Positions 49,928-59,319 of a DNA stretch of 64,000 nucleotides are shown here, piece by piece (the first letter of the stretch is position 1; every line of letters starts with the position of its first letter). The notes beneath the pieces were generated by a model. It did no database searches. It was not told the origin of the DNA and was given only the letters and a program-made list of their open reading frames with translations. A program made the position numbers and the translations under genes. Location of the stretch: the NCBI GenBank assembly GCA_018676675.1, contig JABHEG010000016.1, forward strand, positions 53,454 to 117,453, read 5' to 3'. The DNA comes from Lentisphaerota bacterium (GTDB taxonomy: Bacteria > Verrucomicrobiota > Lentisphaeria > Oligosphaerales > JABHEG01).

Positions 49928-52900
49928 ATGAGAACTGGATTCATACTGACCGTTGCGCTGAGCCTTCTAACGCTTCTCCTTACCACGCCTCTCCAGGCCC
50001 AAGACAGTGTCGCGGCGGACCTCGACAAGCTGATCGCACGGATGCCTGCGAAGTCAGCAGCCGAGAAGGACGCGATTGTTGCCGGTATGCTGAAGCTTGG
50101 GCAGGCCGGCGTACTAGAGCTCTGCGGGCGAATCAGGACCTCTGACGAACCCCTGGACGGCAACGTGTGTGCAGCGCTGCATGGTCTGGCTCATGCCGCC
50201 GCGAAACCCAACGCTGAAGACGCGCGCCGAATGGTGGCCGGTGTGTTCGGCGACATTCTTGAAGGTGAAGTCTCCATCGCGGCCAAGAGTTTCCTGATTA
50301 CCGAACTGAGGACCGTTGGCGGCGCGGAATCTGTCGGGGCCGTGAGCGCACTGCTGAAGATCGACGCTCTCTGTGAGTCGGCGGCCCAGACCCTCGTCTC
50401 CATCGGCACACCTGAAGCCGGCGCTGCCCTGCGTCAGGGAGCGGCGAACGTGAAGGGAAAGAAACGCGCGGTTGCGCTCTTCGCGCTCGGAAGAATGCGT
50501 GATCGCGCAGCCGTCCCGCTGTTGCTGAAGGATGCGGCAGGTAAGGACGATGCTGTTCGACACGCAGCGCTCTTTGCCCTTGCCGAGATCGGAGACCCCG
50601 CTGCCGAAAAAGTGCTTCTGAAGGCCGCCGCCGCGAACGATGAGGGCGAGTGTGAGAAAGCAGCCCACCGCCTCCTCCGCTTTGCGCTTCGGCTTGCCGA
50701 AAACGGGCACAAGAAGAACGCGATTCGGGTATACCGAGGGTTGCTCGCGCAGAAGGCCCAAGCCGAGACCGGAATCGCTCCGGGGGCGTTCTACGAGCTG
50801 ATGCGGCTCCTGGAGAAGAACGAAGCCCTCACCGGGCTCGTTGTGGGGCTTGGTCATCCGAGTGTCAAAGTCCGCACAGCGGCCCTTCGCGTGGCTTCGG
50901 ACTTGCCCGGTTCGGACGTCACGCAGGTCCTCGCGAAGGCGCTGGTCACGCTGCCGGCCGAACGCCGTGCGCCGGTGGCCGAACTGCTGCGTCAGCGTGG
51001 TGACCCGGCTGCACTGACGTCTGTCACTCAGGCCCTCAAGGACCCGGCTGCGAGTGTCCGGATCGCCGCGATGGCGGCGGTCGGGGGCCTCGGGAAGCGT
51101 GACGTCGCGCCGCAACTGATGGCCTTTCTCGACCAGACGTCGGAGGAAGCGGAAGCAGCGCGCGCAGCCTTGATTGCCATGGGCGACAAAGGCCTCAATG
51201 AGGTGTTGGTCGAGACGCTTCCCAAGGCGACGCCTGAAGCGCGCTGCGCGCTCCTGAGCGTACTGGCAGCTCGCGATGCTGCAGGGCTTCGAGACGTATT
51301 CCTGTCGCACACCAAAGACCCCGACAAGAATGTCCGGCGGACGGCGCTGAAGGTCCTGGGATCACTGGATGATGCACACGTCGTCAGGTCACTCATGGCG
51401 CTGCTCGCGGGGACTGAGAGTGCGGCTGAAAGGACGACTGTCGAGCGCTCGCTGCTCGAGGCCTGTCGACATCTCGCGGCCACGTCCCACGGGGCGGTCA
51501 GCAAGCAGCTGATTGCGGCGTATGGCAAGGCTGACGTTCCGGTGAGGTGCGCGCTGATCAACGCGGTGACGTGTCTGGCCGAGGGGTATCCCGCGGCATT
51601 GGGGTATGTAAGAGCAATCCGGAAGGACGGAGATCCTGCAGTCCGGACTGCCGCTCTGCGGGCCCTGGCTGACTGGCCCACTTCGGAGCCGATGGAGGAA
51701 CTGCTGAAGGTCGCCAACGACACGAAGGCCATGACCGACCACGTCCTGGCGCTGCGTGGCTGCATCCGGATGGCGGGGCAGCACGCGGCCAGCACCAACG
51801 CGGCGGCCAAAAAGAAGGCAATAGGAACACTCAAATCGACCCTGGCGGCAAGCCGGAGGACCGAGGAGAAGCGACGGGTATTGGGAGCCGTGTCGGCGAT
51901 AGGACACCCCGACGCCCTGGGGATTGCCGTTGGCTGTCTGAACGACGACGTACTCCGGGCGGAAGCGACGGCCGCGGTTGCGAAGATCGCGCAAGCCATG
52001 AATCGCCCGGCGACCGTACTGGTTGCGTACGACAAACGCGCGCGCACGCCGCCTGCATGGCTCAAGAGCTGGACCGACACTGGAACGGACCTCCAGACGA
52101 CCGATGTCCCTCTCAGGGTTTACTCCAATATTGCCAGGAAGGAGACAATCACGCTGGGCGGAAACAAGGCTCCCGGCGCGTCCTCGCACTACGCTGTTAT
52201 CCTCACTGGCTCCGTGCAGCAGGCTCCCGTCATCGTGCCGGCGGTCAAGGAAGCCCTGGCCGCGGTCAAAGACGACGGGCTGCGGAAGCAGGTTGAGGGG
52301 TTGATTGCTCAGGCAGAGGACTCGGGGGATCGGGCATCTTCCGAACAGGAGTTCCACGTGGCCAAAGTAGCAAGTGGCAAGGGCTGCAAGGTCGTGAAGG
52401 GCGGGCTGAAAAACGGGGCAAAGGTCTTCATTGACCGCACCTACACCTTCAAGAGTGTTCCCCCGGAGCTCGAAGGCGCGACTTATGTCATGATGGCCAA
52501 CAACGACAAGAACCGCAAGGACAAGGAGTACATCGTCCTGCGGAGAGGAGAAGGGCCTGCCGAAGGAAGCACGAGTTCTGAACCGGTTGGCAAGCCCGTC
52601 CGGGTGATGCTGGGGGGAAAGCTGGTCACCGAGTATCACTATGCGGATGCCGATAGGCCGTATTTCTATCCTGTCATTGCCCCTACCGGTGAGAATATCA
52701 CCCGCCACTGGCCGATGAACGACACCAACAAGGATGAACAGCAGGATCACAAGCATCACCGCTCGGTCTGGTTCACTCACGGTGCCGTGAACGGACACGA
52801 TTTCTGGAGCGAGGGAGCAGGTCCGAAGGTCGTGCAGACCAAGATGGTGGTGCACGAGGGAGACAGCCGCTGCGTCATTGTTGCGGAGAACGAGTGGCGC

Positions 52901-53965
52901 GCGGGAGACGGCAAGATCGTGTGCACAGATGTGCGTCGACACAAGATCACGACTTCCGGCGACAACCGGACCATCGACTTTGAGATCACCCTTAAGGCAA
53001 GCCATGGCGAGGTCGTTCTGGGTGACACGAAGGAGGGATCTATGGCCATGCGGGTGGCCCCGAGCCTCAGAACAAAGGGCAAAGTCGCCCAGGGCAGCAT
53101 GGTGAACAGTGAAGGGGGATCCGGGAGGGGAATCTGGGGCAAACAAGCCAGATGGTGTGACTACTACGGTCCCCTCAACGGCAAGACGGTCGGTATCGCG
53201 ATCATGGACCACCCAGGCAATCCGCGGCATCCGACCACGTGGCACGCACGCGACTACGGGCTCTGCGCGGCAAACCCGTTCGGCCTTTCATATTTTGAGA
53301 AGAAGAAGAAGGGGGCCGGCAATATGGCGATCACGAAAGGGGAGAGCGTCACCTTCAAGTACCGAGTACTGGTGCACAACGGCACAGCCGAGGAAGCGGG
53401 CGTAGAGAAAATGTACCAGGCCTACATCGCCAAACCCAAGCTCAAATCCATATTCACCGGCACGGACTTCACCGGCTGGAAGGTCCCCGGTAACAATATC
53501 TGGTGGACCGTTCACGACGGCATGATGTCGGTCAAGAACGGGCCGAAAAAGAAGGGGTCTATTCTCTGGACCGAAAACGCCTACAGAGATTTCGTCGTCG
53601 ATTTTGAGTTCCGCTACGGCGAGGGCACGGTCGACTCCGGAGTCTTCATCCGGACGGCCAAACAGCAAGTCCAGCTTGGCATTTCAGGCAGCCTGAAGCG
53701 GGATATGACGGGCTCTGTTTACGTGCCCGGCAAGGGGTATCCGCTGGAGGCCGAGGGAGTGAAGGAACTGCTGAAGCCAAGGGACTGGAACACCATGAAG
53801 ATCCAGGCGATCGGCAATGTCTACACCATCTGGCTGAATCGCAAACAAGTTCTGGTGTATGACGCAAAGCAGGCCATCGAGGAAGGCCCGGTCGGTTTCC
53901 AGCTGCATGGCGGGAAGACCATGGCAATCGACTTCAGAAACGTGAAGCTTGCCGAGCTGAATTGA
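49928..53965 (+). CDS. HEAT-repeat / DUF6807 (PmoA-like) / DUF1080 fusion protein
   Basis: A 1345-residue exported protein. ATG 49928 follows GAGGAGGGACCGG; signal peptide FILTVALSLLTLLLTTPLQAQ. Residues about 25-680 are an array of HEAT-like repeats (LPLLLKDAAGKDDAVRHAAL-type helices). A linker follows. Residues about 900-1155 match the PmoA-like DUF6807 domain (ADADRPYFYPVIAPTGENIT, then QDHKHHRSVWF). Residues about 1170-1345 form a DUF1080/3-keto-disaccharide hydrolase domain (SIFTGTDFTGWKVPGNNIWW; GSVYVPGKGYPLEAEG). DUF1080 and DUF6807 proteins are usually separate genes next to Gfo/Idh oxidoreductases, as the neighbour here is. The fusion suggests stepwise processing of a 3-keto sugar in the periplasm. 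Confidence 0.85.
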   Translation: MRTGFILTVALSLLTLLLTTPLQAQDSVAADLDKLIARMPAKSAAEKDAIVAGMLKLGQAGVLELCGRIRTSDEPLDGNVCAALHGLAHAAAKPNAEDARRMVAGVFGDILEGEVSIAAKSFLITELRTVGGAESVGAVSALLKIDALCESAAQTLVSIGTPEAGAALRQGAANVKGKKRAVALFALGRMRDRAAVPLLLKDAAGKDDAVRHAALFALAEIGDPAAEKVLLKAAAANDEGECEKAAHRLLRFALRLAENGHKKNAIRVYRGLLAQKAQAETGIAPGAFYELMRLLEKNEALTGLVVGLGHPSVKVRTAALRVASDLPGSDVTQVLAKALVTLPAERRAPVAELLRQRGDPAALTSVTQALKDPAASVRIAAMAAVGGLGKRDVAPQLMAFLDQTSEEAEAARAALIAMGDKGLNEVLVETLPKATPEARCALLSVLAARDAAGLRDVFLSHTKDPDKNVRRTALKVLGSLDDAHVVRSLMALLAGTESAAERTTVERSLLEACRHLAATSHGAVSKQLIAAYGKADVPVRCALINAVTCLAEGYPAALGYVRAIRKDGDPAVRTAALRALADWPTSEPMEELLKVANDTKAMTDHVLALRGCIRMAGQHAASTNAAAKKKAIGTLKSTLAASRRTEEKRRVLGAVSAIGHPDALGIAVGCLNDDVLRAEATAAVAKIAQAMNRPATVLVAYDKRARTPPAWLKSWTDTGTDLQTTDVPLRVYSNIARKETITLGGNKAPGASSHYAVILTGSVQQAPVIVPAVKEALAAVKDDGLRKQVEGLIAQAEDSGDRASSEQEFHVAKVASGKGCKVVKGGLKNGAKVFIDRTYTFKSVPPELEGATYVMMANNDKNRKDKEYIVLRRGEGPAEGSTSSEPVGKPVRVMLGGKLVTEYHYADADRPYFYPVIAPTGENITRHWPMNDTNKDEQQDHKHHRSVWFTHGAVNGHDFWSEGAGPKVVQTKMVVHEGDSRCVIVAENEWRAGDGKIVCTDVRRHKITTSGDNRTIDFEITLKASHGEVVLGDTKEGSMAMRVAPSLRTKGKVAQGSMVNSEGGSGRGIWGKQARWCDYYGPLNGKTVGIAIMDHPGNPRHPTTWHARDYGLCAANPFGLSYFEKKKKGAGNMAITKGESVTFKYRVLVHNGTAEEAGVEKMYQAYIAKPKLKSIFTGTDFTGWKVPGNNIWWTVHDGMMSVKNGPKKKGSILWTENAYRDFVVDFEFRYGEGTVDSGVFIRTAKQQVQLGISGSLKRDMTGSVYVPGKGYPLEAEGVKELLKPRDWNTMKIQAIGNVYTIWLNRKQVLVYDAKQAIEEGPVGFQLHGGKTMAIDFRNVKLAELN

Positions 53966-54022
53966 GGCTTGCGCCGTGTAACCGCCTCTGGCATTGGCCC
54001 TTCCGCCACTAGGAGTCCACGC

Positions 54023-57000
54023 ATGGTTCGCCCGTTGATGGTTGCCGCCCTGTGGTTGACAACTTGTCTGGCCTGGTCCCTCCCCGGGTTTGACTTCGAG
54101 GGGAAAGACGCGCTGACAGGTTGGGGCTTCAAGGGAAACGTCACGCTTCAGGTCGCGCCAGACGGCATGAGAAGTGCTGGCGCTGCTCGGCTCGAGATCG
54201 ACCCGGGCATCCATCGGTTCGCCTGGATTCGGCGAGACCTGCCTCCGGCCGACTACGAGGGTGCCCGCGGGATTGAGGTCGCGTATCGGGCTGGATACGG
54301 CGTCGCGGGCACGGTCGAGGTCCGGCTGGTCCGGATGTGGCCAGAGGGAGGACGGACGGTGTACGCCGAGCAGTTGGGCGACCTGACCGACAGCGCAAGT
54401 CAATGGTGCCTCGGTTACACCGATCTGCGCGCGATGAAGCATCTCCTGGGACCACCAGTTAAGCCTGTCCCCGGCACTCTGGGGCCGGATTGGACGCTCC
54501 TGGTGGCCGTCTCCGTCTCCGGCCCTGCGCATGAAGAGATCGTGGTGGATGTGGACGTGATTCGCTTTCTCGGAGGCGAACAGGCCCGGATGGCGGCGGT
54601 GGCGGCACGACAGGCACAGCGCGAACGATTGCTTCTTCCGGACGACGCCTTGGCCGATGATCATCCACGAATTGTGTTCCGTCCGGAACGTCAGGCGGCC
54701 CTGCGTGCGGATGGAGAAGAGGGGGGCGAGCGGGCTACTGCCAAGAGGGCATTCCTGGTGACCATGCGGCGAATCGCTGCAGGCTACGATCCCGAGAACC
54801 CGCTCAGAAACACCTTGGCAGTGCGGGACAACCCCAAGCTGACGGGAGACACGAAGCGGCTTCAGTTTGGCTCGGCCCTGCGACGTGAAGCTGCGACCAT
54901 TGAGTACCTGGCGGGTGCATGGCAACTCACCGGCGACCCAGAATTCGCCGCGCTGGGTGCGGAGGCCCTTGTCAATGCTGCGGGCACTGTCACAGCCGAC
55001 GAGCCACTCCTCATCGATGGTGGTCGACGGATGCTCAAATCGTTCTACCCGCGCAGCCTTGCCCTTGCTTACGACTGGCTTTACCGAGCACTGGCGGTCG
55101 ACCAGCGTCGGACCGTGCGCCGGGAACTGGTCGCTCACATCACGCTGATCGACGCGGAGGCGCGGACCGCGGGATGGGGGAGACGGCCGCTCAACCGTGT
55201 GTGGAACTTTGCTCCGGGAATCATGAGCGCCATGGGGCTCTGCGTCCTAGCGGTGGAACGTGAGACACGCTTGGGGGAACAGATGCTGCTGTTCGATGCA
55301 CGCCGGTATCTGCGCGATTACCTCATCCTTGGTATCGATCAAGATGGCTGCGGACATGAGGGGCCGACCTATCTCGCTTACGGACTGGACAGCGCATGCT
55401 ACTTCATGACCGGGTTGCGGGACACGGGACGAGGCGACCTCCTGACTGAGACGAATCTTCAGCTGACCGCGCCCTGGCTGGTGGCTGAGACGCTGCCGGG
55501 CGGAGGGCGCTGGAACAATCTCTCAGATTGTACTCACCAGCAGGGCAGACCGGCGATCCTGATGTACCTGTGTGGCCGGCTCGCCAAACTCGCTGCCGAC
55601 GAACCGGCCGTGACGGGGCGGTTTGCCCCGGCGACACTGACGGCGTCGTTGGGGCATTTGGTTCAGTTTGGGGAGACACCGGGTGAACGACGCCTGAGCT
55701 ACGGCGCTCTCGCCGGACTGATGGGCTGGGTCTGGGCCGAAGGACCGGGGCGCAACCCAACCGGAGCTGCTGATCCGGGTTCGCAGCTGGACCAAATCCT
55801 CTTCTATCAGCCCTGTGTGGGCCTCCCCAATCCCGGGGAAGTGATGGCCGACGGCCAGCTGTTCCGTGGGCGTGGCCTGGCCGTGTCCCGGACCGGCTAT
55901 GACGGGGAGGAGTTGCACCTCGCGATTGAGGCCGGACCACATGCAACCGGCCACGATCAGAGTGACAAGGGCACGTTCACCTTGCGGGCCTATGGCACAG
56001 ACTTGGCTATCGACAGCGGCTACGGCAACGACGGCGACCCGTTGGCCGGTGGCAGTAGCCATGGCCACAACGTCGTGCTGGTCGATGGCGAAGGACAGCC
56101 TCTGGCCCATCACAACCAGAGCGATGGCTGGATTACCGGGTACCACCACGGCCCCCTCGCCGACTGGGTGCGAACAGACGCCCTTCCGGCTTGGACGTTC
56201 CGGCGTGGGCGGGACGGTGAACCGCTACGGACGGGCACCATGGAACGAGCCAACCGGACCTTTCTCATGGTCCGGCCTGCCCCCGGCACTCCTCCCTACC
56301 TCGTGGTCTACGACGACATCATCAAGGATGATCAACCCCACGACTACACGTGGCAGTGGCATATTCCCGCCAGCCAACGGTTTGAGCCGGACGCTGCTCC
56401 CTGCCGTACCCGTCCCTGGACCATGACCACTGAAGCGTTGACCACAAGCAGAGGTTCAGCCCGCGGGTCTGCCCGCGCCACTCTCAGAGTCAAGACCCCC
56501 GGGCGTTATCTGCTGTACGGTCTGGCCCGCGCCGCAGGTGCAGAAGCCGGCAAATCGGACAGCTTCTTTGTAACCCTCGACGACGGTGATCGCCTGACCT
56601 GGGACCTTGGCGGCAGTCGGGAGTGGGCGTGGCGCCCTGTGCAGGATCGCAGTGACGATGGACCTCGGGTGCTTGACCTCCAGGTTGGCGACCATCACAT
56701 CCTGCTGGAAACGCGTGAGTTCGACGCCCAGTGGGCCCGCTGGCTCCTGCTTCCCGCTGGCGCTTCCCCTCCAAGTGCCCCCGACGGCGAACCGGTAGGA
56801 GCGATCTCAGCAGGTGTACCTGACCTGGCTCCCGGCATACCTCCGCTTCAGCGCACTACTGTCACCACCGGCGACGCAGCAAAGGGCTGGCTGGAGCTGT
56901 TCCCCGTCCATCCGGCCGATGGCGCAGTGACGACCGACTGGTTCAGAACCAGCACGGAAGGGTCACACCCGCGCTTGAACTGGACCGTGCGTGCCGTCCG

Positions 57001-57325
57001 TCCTCGGTTGCTCGCCGTCTTGGTCCCGAGACACAGTGGCATTCCGCGGCCGGTCGTGACCCCGGTTGTGACTCCGGCGGCAGTCGGTGTAGATGTGCGG
57101 TGGGGTGAAACCAAGGACCGGATCCTGTTCGCTTCCGGTTCCGCTACCCTTGGCGATGTGTCAATGAACGGTTCGGCCGCTCTACTCCGGACCCGTGGGA
57201 CAGAACTCGTCGATTGGGCGCTATACGACGGGCAGGCCCTGCACCACCGCGATCGGACACTGGTGAAGCATCGACCCGAGAATGGTGTCTCGACCAGCCG
57301 GCACAAGAGACGCGCCTCGAGATAG
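54023..57325 (+). CDS. Heparinase II/III-like polysaccharide lyase
   Basis: A 1100-residue exported protein; AGGAG seven bases before ATG 54023 fixes the start. Signal peptide MVRPLMVAALWLTTCLAWSL. Residues about 20-200 are a CBM-like sandwich (GFDFEGKDALTGWGFKG). Residues about 230-560 form an alpha/alpha toroid (ALAYDWLYRAL; DGCGHEGPTYLAYGLDSACY). From about 600 the heparinase II/III-type beta domain is clear (HATGHDQSDKGTFTLRAYGT; then SSHGHNVVLVDG). A further small sandwich at about 827-912 reads RYLLYGLARAAGAEAG. Relatives in PL12, PL15, PL17 and PL21 cleave uronic-acid polysaccharides; the exact family is not resolved. It begins 57 bases after the HEAT fusion gene and is probably cotranscribed. 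Confidence 0.82.
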   Translation: MVRPLMVAALWLTTCLAWSLPGFDFEGKDALTGWGFKGNVTLQVAPDGMRSAGAARLEIDPGIHRFAWIRRDLPPADYEGARGIEVAYRAGYGVAGTVEVRLVRMWPEGGRTVYAEQLGDLTDSASQWCLGYTDLRAMKHLLGPPVKPVPGTLGPDWTLLVAVSVSGPAHEEIVVDVDVIRFLGGEQARMAAVAARQAQRERLLLPDDALADDHPRIVFRPERQAALRADGEEGGERATAKRAFLVTMRRIAAGYDPENPLRNTLAVRDNPKLTGDTKRLQFGSALRREAATIEYLAGAWQLTGDPEFAALGAEALVNAAGTVTADEPLLIDGGRRMLKSFYPRSLALAYDWLYRALAVDQRRTVRRELVAHITLIDAEARTAGWGRRPLNRVWNFAPGIMSAMGLCVLAVERETRLGEQMLLFDARRYLRDYLILGIDQDGCGHEGPTYLAYGLDSACYFMTGLRDTGRGDLLTETNLQLTAPWLVAETLPGGGRWNNLSDCTHQQGRPAILMYLCGRLAKLAADEPAVTGRFAPATLTASLGHLVQFGETPGERRLSYGALAGLMGWVWAEGPGRNPTGAADPGSQLDQILFYQPCVGLPNPGEVMADGQLFRGRGLAVSRTGYDGEELHLAIEAGPHATGHDQSDKGTFTLRAYGTDLAIDSGYGNDGDPLAGGSSHGHNVVLVDGEGQPLAHHNQSDGWITGYHHGPLADWVRTDALPAWTFRRGRDGEPLRTGTMERANRTFLMVRPAPGTPPYLVVYDDIIKDDQPHDYTWQWHIPASQRFEPDAAPCRTRPWTMTTEALTTSRGSARGSARATLRVKTPGRYLLYGLARAAGAEAGKSDSFFVTLDDGDRLTWDLGGSREWAWRPVQDRSDDGPRVLDLQVGDHHILLETREFDAQWARWLLLPAGASPPSAPDGEPVGAISAGVPDLAPGIPPLQRTTVTTGDAAKGWLELFPVHPADGAVTTDWFRTSTEGSHPRLNWTVRAVRPRLLAVLVPRHSGIPRPVVTPVVTPAAVGVDVRWGETKDRILFASGSATLGDVSMNGSAALLRTRGTELVDWALYDGQALHHRDRTLVKHRPENGVSTSRHKRRASR

Positions 57326-57616
57326 TCTCCGGGGCGTCGGCCAGGCCGCCGGAGGGACCGGGCCTGTTCCTGACGCTGCGGGGAGGTCCACGTGGGCGTA
57401 GCCTCATTCACCAACGACGCGAGGTGGCTGGGGTCAGGCGTGAGGTCCTCGTGAGCCCATGGCGTCGCGTCCAGCGTTCTGCGTGTAGACATCATCTTGA
57501 CGCCATCCATCCTGAACGGCTCCCTGTCTGAGCTCAATGCGTTACAGATGCCGGTCTGGTCGAATTGCCGAACACTCGTCTGTGACTTCGGCCCATATGA
57601 GCACGACTTGCCCGGT

Positions 57617-57701
57617 GGAGAGCGGCGGTCCCCCGCCGTGTCTGCACGCATGCCATACGGTCGAGGCTTGCCCTGCCGAACGGAAGGGACGACCGCTCTC
57701 C
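57617..57701. repeat. Inverted repeat with 9-base arms
   Basis: GGAGAGCGG at 57617-57625 and CCGCTCTCC at 57693-57701 are exact reverse complements. The left arm continues CGGTCCCCCGCCG, itself partly self-complementary. The core word GAGCGGC/GCCGCTC is shared with the palindrome at 41414-41491. Confidence 0.55.
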
Positions 57702-57713
57702 AGAAGACAGCCA

Positions 57714-57773
57714 AGTTACGCTACTCAGATATGAGCGACAGAACAGCTGGCCGAGGCCAGGCTCGTCTGTAAC
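57714..57773 (+). repeat. Imperfect 60-base direct repeat, copy 1
   Basis: Begins AGTTACGCTACTCAGATATG and ends GGCTCGTCTGTAAC. It aligns with copy 2 at 57888-57947 over its whole length with a few substitutions and compensating one-base shifts. It also shows weak dyad symmetry between its ends (GTTAC...GTAAC). Confidence 0.5.
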
Positions 57774-57845
57774 TTCACCGATTTGCGCACAAGACTGTTG
57801 GTCGCGGACACACCGTTGGAGGCGCCGCATCTCCGCATGCGGCCA

Positions 57846-57873
57846 GGCCGGTTACGGAGAACCGGCTCCTCCA
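57846..57873 (+). repeat. 28-base palindromic repeat, intergenic copy
   Basis: GGCCGGTTACGGAGAACCGG followed by CTCCTCCA, identical to the coding copy at 36095-36122 on the opposite strand. The hairpin core is CCGGTT-acggag-AACCGG. It lies between the two 60-base direct repeats. Confidence 0.8.
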
Positions 57874-57887
57874 TGCGCTCTGACGGG

Positions 57888-57947
57888 AGTTACACTCTCT
57901 GATATGACTGGCAGAGCTTCGCCAGAGGCCTCCGCTCGTGTGTGAAC
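57888..57947 (+). repeat. Imperfect 60-base direct repeat, copy 2
   Basis: Begins AGTTACACTCTCTGATATGA and ends CCGCTCGTGTGTGAAC. It is related to the copy at 57714-57773, sharing GATATGA, GCAGA/GACAGA, GAGGCC and GCTCGT in the same order. Confidence 0.5.
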
Positions 57948-57950
57948 CCG

Positions 57951-58865
57951 CTATTCCCGCTCCTTCCTGAAACGCTGGACCACCTCGGTGTAGGTGCTGG
58001 GAATGGGCTTCAAACCCAGAGTTCGGCACGTCGGGACAATTGCCTCGAGCAGTTGAGTGAAGTGTCCCGCCGCCTGGGAGTCGGTCGCGGTGAAATCACG
58101 GTCGTTGTGGACATCCACGACAAGCGTCTTGACCGGAGGGTCATCTGCGACCGTCCTTTGGAGGATGCTGCGGAGCATCGAGCACCGGTCGTAGTCGACT
58201 TCGGCGGCCTCACTGTACACGCCTCCCGGACGCAGATCGGGGTAGTGGCAGAAGCCCACCGGATGGTGCTTCAGGCCACCTGTCAGGTCGACCGACAGCG
58301 GGATGTCCACGAAAGGCAGGTCACCCACGCTCTGCCTGAACGCTCGGTGAGCGAGATGTGCGTAAGGATAGGCGCCCGACCAGACACAGGAGCGTTCGGG
58401 CCATATCCGCCCGGGAATCGATACGCTTCCTCCCGAGAACCCCAGTTCGCAGAGGATCTGGTAGGTGACGTCGCTCGCGGAGAAACACCCCGGCCGGAAG
58501 AGAGTCGGCCGGTAACCGAGGCCTTTCTCGAACATCTCCGTGCCCATTCTGAGGAGGCGCCGCTGCTCGTCCGCAACCAGGCCCCCGAGTTCACACGGCT
58601 GGGGGCTTGGGGCGAACTTCGTCGTGTGAATGTGCAGTCCCAGTGCACTGCCATCTTTCGCCAGTCCGGTGAAGAATTCCGGTTGGGACTGGGTCAGCTC
58701 GGGATGGACAAAGTAAGTGGCTCGATAGCCCCACGATCGAAGCACATCCCGGTAGTCCAGAACGGCTCGCATTCCGGCCTCATCCGAGACCGGGCCCGAG
58801 TGTCCGGCCGCCGCCGCTGCCGGCTCGACATCCATCGTGAAGAGAACGAAGAGTTCCCGCTGCAC
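57951..58865 (-). CDS. Polysaccharide deacetylase-like (NodB fold) protein
   Basis: A 304-residue protein starting at GTG 58865, with the strong site AGGAGGTGAACG. The NodB-type beginning is LFVLFTMDVEP with Asp12 as the first metal/base residue. GLHIHTTKF (His78, His80) stands at the usual histidine motif, though it is HxH rather than HxxxH. RPTLFRPGCFSASD near residue 118 matches the third motif. No signal peptide is seen, so it is probably cytoplasmic or surface-unattached. It could remove acetyl groups from a carbohydrate. It is the third gene of an apparent operon with the zinc-finger-like and SGNH hydrolase genes. Confidence 0.8.
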   Translation of the reverse strand: MQRELFVLFTMDVEPAAAAAGHSGPVSDEAGMRAVLDYRDVLRSWGYRATYFVHPELTQSQPEFFTGLAKDGSALGLHIHTTKFAPSPQPCELGGLVADEQRRLLRMGTEMFEKGLGYRPTLFRPGCFSASDVTYQILCELGFSGGSVSIPGRIWPERSCVWSGAYPYAHLAHRAFRQSVGDLPFVDIPLSVDLTGGLKHHPVGFCHYPDLRPGGVYSEAAEVDYDRCSMLRSILQRTVADDPPVKTLVVDVHNDRDFTATDSQAAGHFTQLLEAIVPTCRTLGLKPIPSTYTEVVQRFRKERE

Positions 58866-58926
58866 CGTTCACCTCCTGAGCACGTAGTAAAGGCAGTCGT
58901 CACGCAAGGTCACGACGATGGCACCG

Positions 58927-59226
58927 TCATCGACAACGGTTTTCGTCTCCGTCCTTGGCCGCGTTACGGATACCGGTTGTGGCATTATTGCCATAGCAGT
59001 ACTTGGCGGTCGACGTGCGTGCGTGGAAGGGCGTGTTACAGACAGCGCAGCGGATCTGGTGACAGCCGGGGAAGGCGCCCCAACGGGCGAACATCTCTGC
59101 CAGCCTCTTCTGTTCCCACGCTCTGCGTTCGTGCATGGACCGGAGGACATCCTCCAGACTCATTCCGAGGACCGGACCGGGTGGCGGTGGGGGTAGGCTT
59201 CCACTGTTGTCTCCAGACGTTGTCAT
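58927..59226 (-). CDS. Small CxxC zinc-finger-like protein
   Basis: A 99-residue protein from ATG 59226, with GGGGAA upstream. It starts with a Pro-rich stretch (SLPPPPPGPVLG). A helical segment follows (SLEDVLRSMHERRAWEQKRL). The region GCHQIRCAVCNTPFHARTST then AKYCYGN has cysteines placed like a treble-clef or zinc-ribbon site (C-x2-C...C). The tail after YC departs from the basic helix that I would expect, which may mean a frameshift near 58985. Function is unknown. Confidence 0.5.
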   Translation of the reverse strand: MTTSGDNSGSLPPPPPGPVLGMSLEDVLRSMHERRAWEQKRLAEMFARWGAFPGCHQIRCAVCNTPFHARTSTAKYCYGNNATTGIRNAAKDGDENRCR

Positions 59227-59319
59227 GGCAGTTCCCCGCCGCATTCCTGCACCCGGGACGACCGCTCCCGGGAGTCGCGGCTCTGATGGACATGGGCGTT
59301 CTAATCAGTACACGTTCCC

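Larger units (their letters stand above)
57326..57950. other. Gene-free, repeat-rich spacer between convergent genes
   Basis: 625 bases without a credible gene. It contains an inverted pair GGAGAGCGG (57617-57625) / CCGCTCTCC (57693-57701), two imperfect 60-base direct repeats and the 28-base palindromic repeat also found inside the STN-like gene. The left end has CTCCGGGGCG...GCCGCCGGAG near 57327-57353, a possible terminator-like stem for the lyase gene. It looks like an accumulation site for short repeats. Confidence 0.55.

Noticed and set aside
51389..53245. 618-codon minus-strand frame
   Set aside because: Antisense to the HEAT-DUF6807-DUF1080 gene; Arg/His/Pro-rich with no recognisable domain.
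53684..55138. 484-codon minus-strand frame
   Set aside because: Spans the end of one plus-strand gene and the start of the next, both well supported; no domain in the antisense translation.
57714..57947. 60-base direct repeats considered as a CRISPR remnant
   Set aside because: The two copies are too diverged, the intervening segment is 114 bases and contains another repeat, and no cas gene is present.
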